From NCBI RefSeq assembly GCF_009727155.1, contig NZ_WNWM01000002.1, positions 930,001 through 994,000 of the forward strand: 64,000 bases of DNA, in the 5' to 3' direction. This DNA is from Pseudoduganella dura. Lineage in GTDB: Bacteria > Pseudomonadota > Gammaproteobacteria > Burkholderiales > Burkholderiaceae_D. A program made the position numbers and the translations under genes. The notes below the pieces were generated by a model. That model searched no databases and had not been told where the DNA came from. It worked only from the letters and a program-made list of their open reading frames with translations. Of the stretch, positions 63,725-64,000 are shown piece after piece. Within the stretch, counting starts at the first letter, position 1, and every line of letters starts with the position of its first letter.

Positions 63725-64000
63725 TCAATCCTCGCCCGCCTGCTTGTCCAGCCCCCTCAACCACGCCAGCTTCTCGGCGATCTTGCCCTCCACCCCGCGC
63801 GGCACCGGCTTGTACCAGCGCGGCTCGGGGATCCCGTCCGGCAGGTACGTTTCGCCGGCGGCATACGCATTCGGCTCGTCGTGCGCATAGCGGTACTCGT
63901 GCCCGTAGCCGAGTTCCTTCATCAGCTTGGTGGGCGCGTTGCGCAGGTGGACGGGCACCTCGCGCGACTTGTCCTTCTTGACGAACGCCATGGCGGCGTT
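63725..64000 (-). CDS. rarA: Replication-associated recombination protein A, C-terminal part
   Basis: The last 91 codons of rarA (mgsA), running off the window end at 64000. The tail [45 protein letters not shown] and [23 protein letters not shown] is characteristic of the MgsA/RarA C-terminal tetramerisation domain. RarA is an AAA+ ATPase acting at stalled forks. rarA followed by serS is a conserved proteobacterial gene order; here two small genes have been inserted between them. Confidence 0.9.
   Translation of the reverse strand, partial: NAAMAFVKKDKSREVPVHLRNAPTKLMKELGYGHEYRYAHDEPNAYAAGETYLPDGIPEPRWYKPVPRGVEGKIAEKLAWLRGLDKQAGED

Overview
The window is a GC-rich (about two-thirds G+C by eye) chromosomal segment. 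Its gene content and protein style point to an Oxalobacteraceae betaproteobacterium of the Massilia/Pseudoduganella/Duganella type: rarA close to serS, a fused MnhAB-type antiporter, Tat-exported plant-polysaccharide enzymes and many PAS histidine kinases. This placement is inference; no rRNA or other phylogenetic marker was used. No transposase, integrase or CRISPR array is seen.

Layout. 1-2 kb: a LysR regulator divergent from a PACE-family efflux pump. 2.1-5 kb: a lone SIR2-STAND (SIR2, NB-ARC, TPR) protein that looks like an NAD-depleting defence protein. 5-7.8 kb: an EthD-like protein and a secreted cytochrome c/PQQ-type sugar dehydrogenase fusion. 7.9-15 kb: a tightly overlapping mnh (mrp) Na+/H+ antiporter operon preceded by a tandem universal stress protein. 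15.3-18.4 kb: small housekeeping genes, a secreted CBM9-like/PKD protein and a FosA-type fosfomycin transferase. 18.4-28.1 kb: a pectin/rhamnogalacturonan locus (GH36 alpha-galactosidase, GntR regulator, two GH28 enzymes, a probable alpha/alpha-barrel hydrolase, a rhamnogalacturonan acetylesterase). 28-32.4 kb: a DUF3616 protein, an RlmI-like protein without its methyltransferase half, a lower-GC secreted protein of unknown function with an apparent carbohydrate-binding insert, and tRNA-Val(CAC). 33-47.6 kb: a signalling block of three related PAS/HisKA kinases, a GGDEF-EAL protein, and a 1942-residue kinase/ATPase/GAF/histidine kinase followed directly by a single-domain response regulator. 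47.8-59.3 kb: AsmA, an ornithine cyclodeaminase-family reductase, a MarR-GNAT fusion, an L,D-transpeptidase, a CPBP protease, an operon of phosphotransacetylase, acetate kinase and a secreted protein, a META lipoprotein and a Tat-exported Gfo/Idh/MocA oxidoreductase. 59.3-64 kb: serS with two identical tRNA-Ser(CGA) genes downstream, interleaved with tRNA-derived repeats, then a small membrane protein, YciI, an alpha/beta hydrolase and the 3' end of rarA.

The most unusual structure is at 59.3-60.5 kb. Four head-to-tail 116-bp repeats and two diverged copies carry a T-arm/acceptor/CCA-like segment resembling the 3' end of tRNA-Ser, but in the opposite orientation to the real tRNA-Ser genes. 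At each tRNA gene the nearest copy, the terminator and the tRNA 3' end together form an inverted repeat with arms of about 45 nt. The SIR2-STAND protein, the degenerate kinase domain in the giant sensor, the truncated RlmI and the orphan secreted protein at 30.2 kb are the other leading points.
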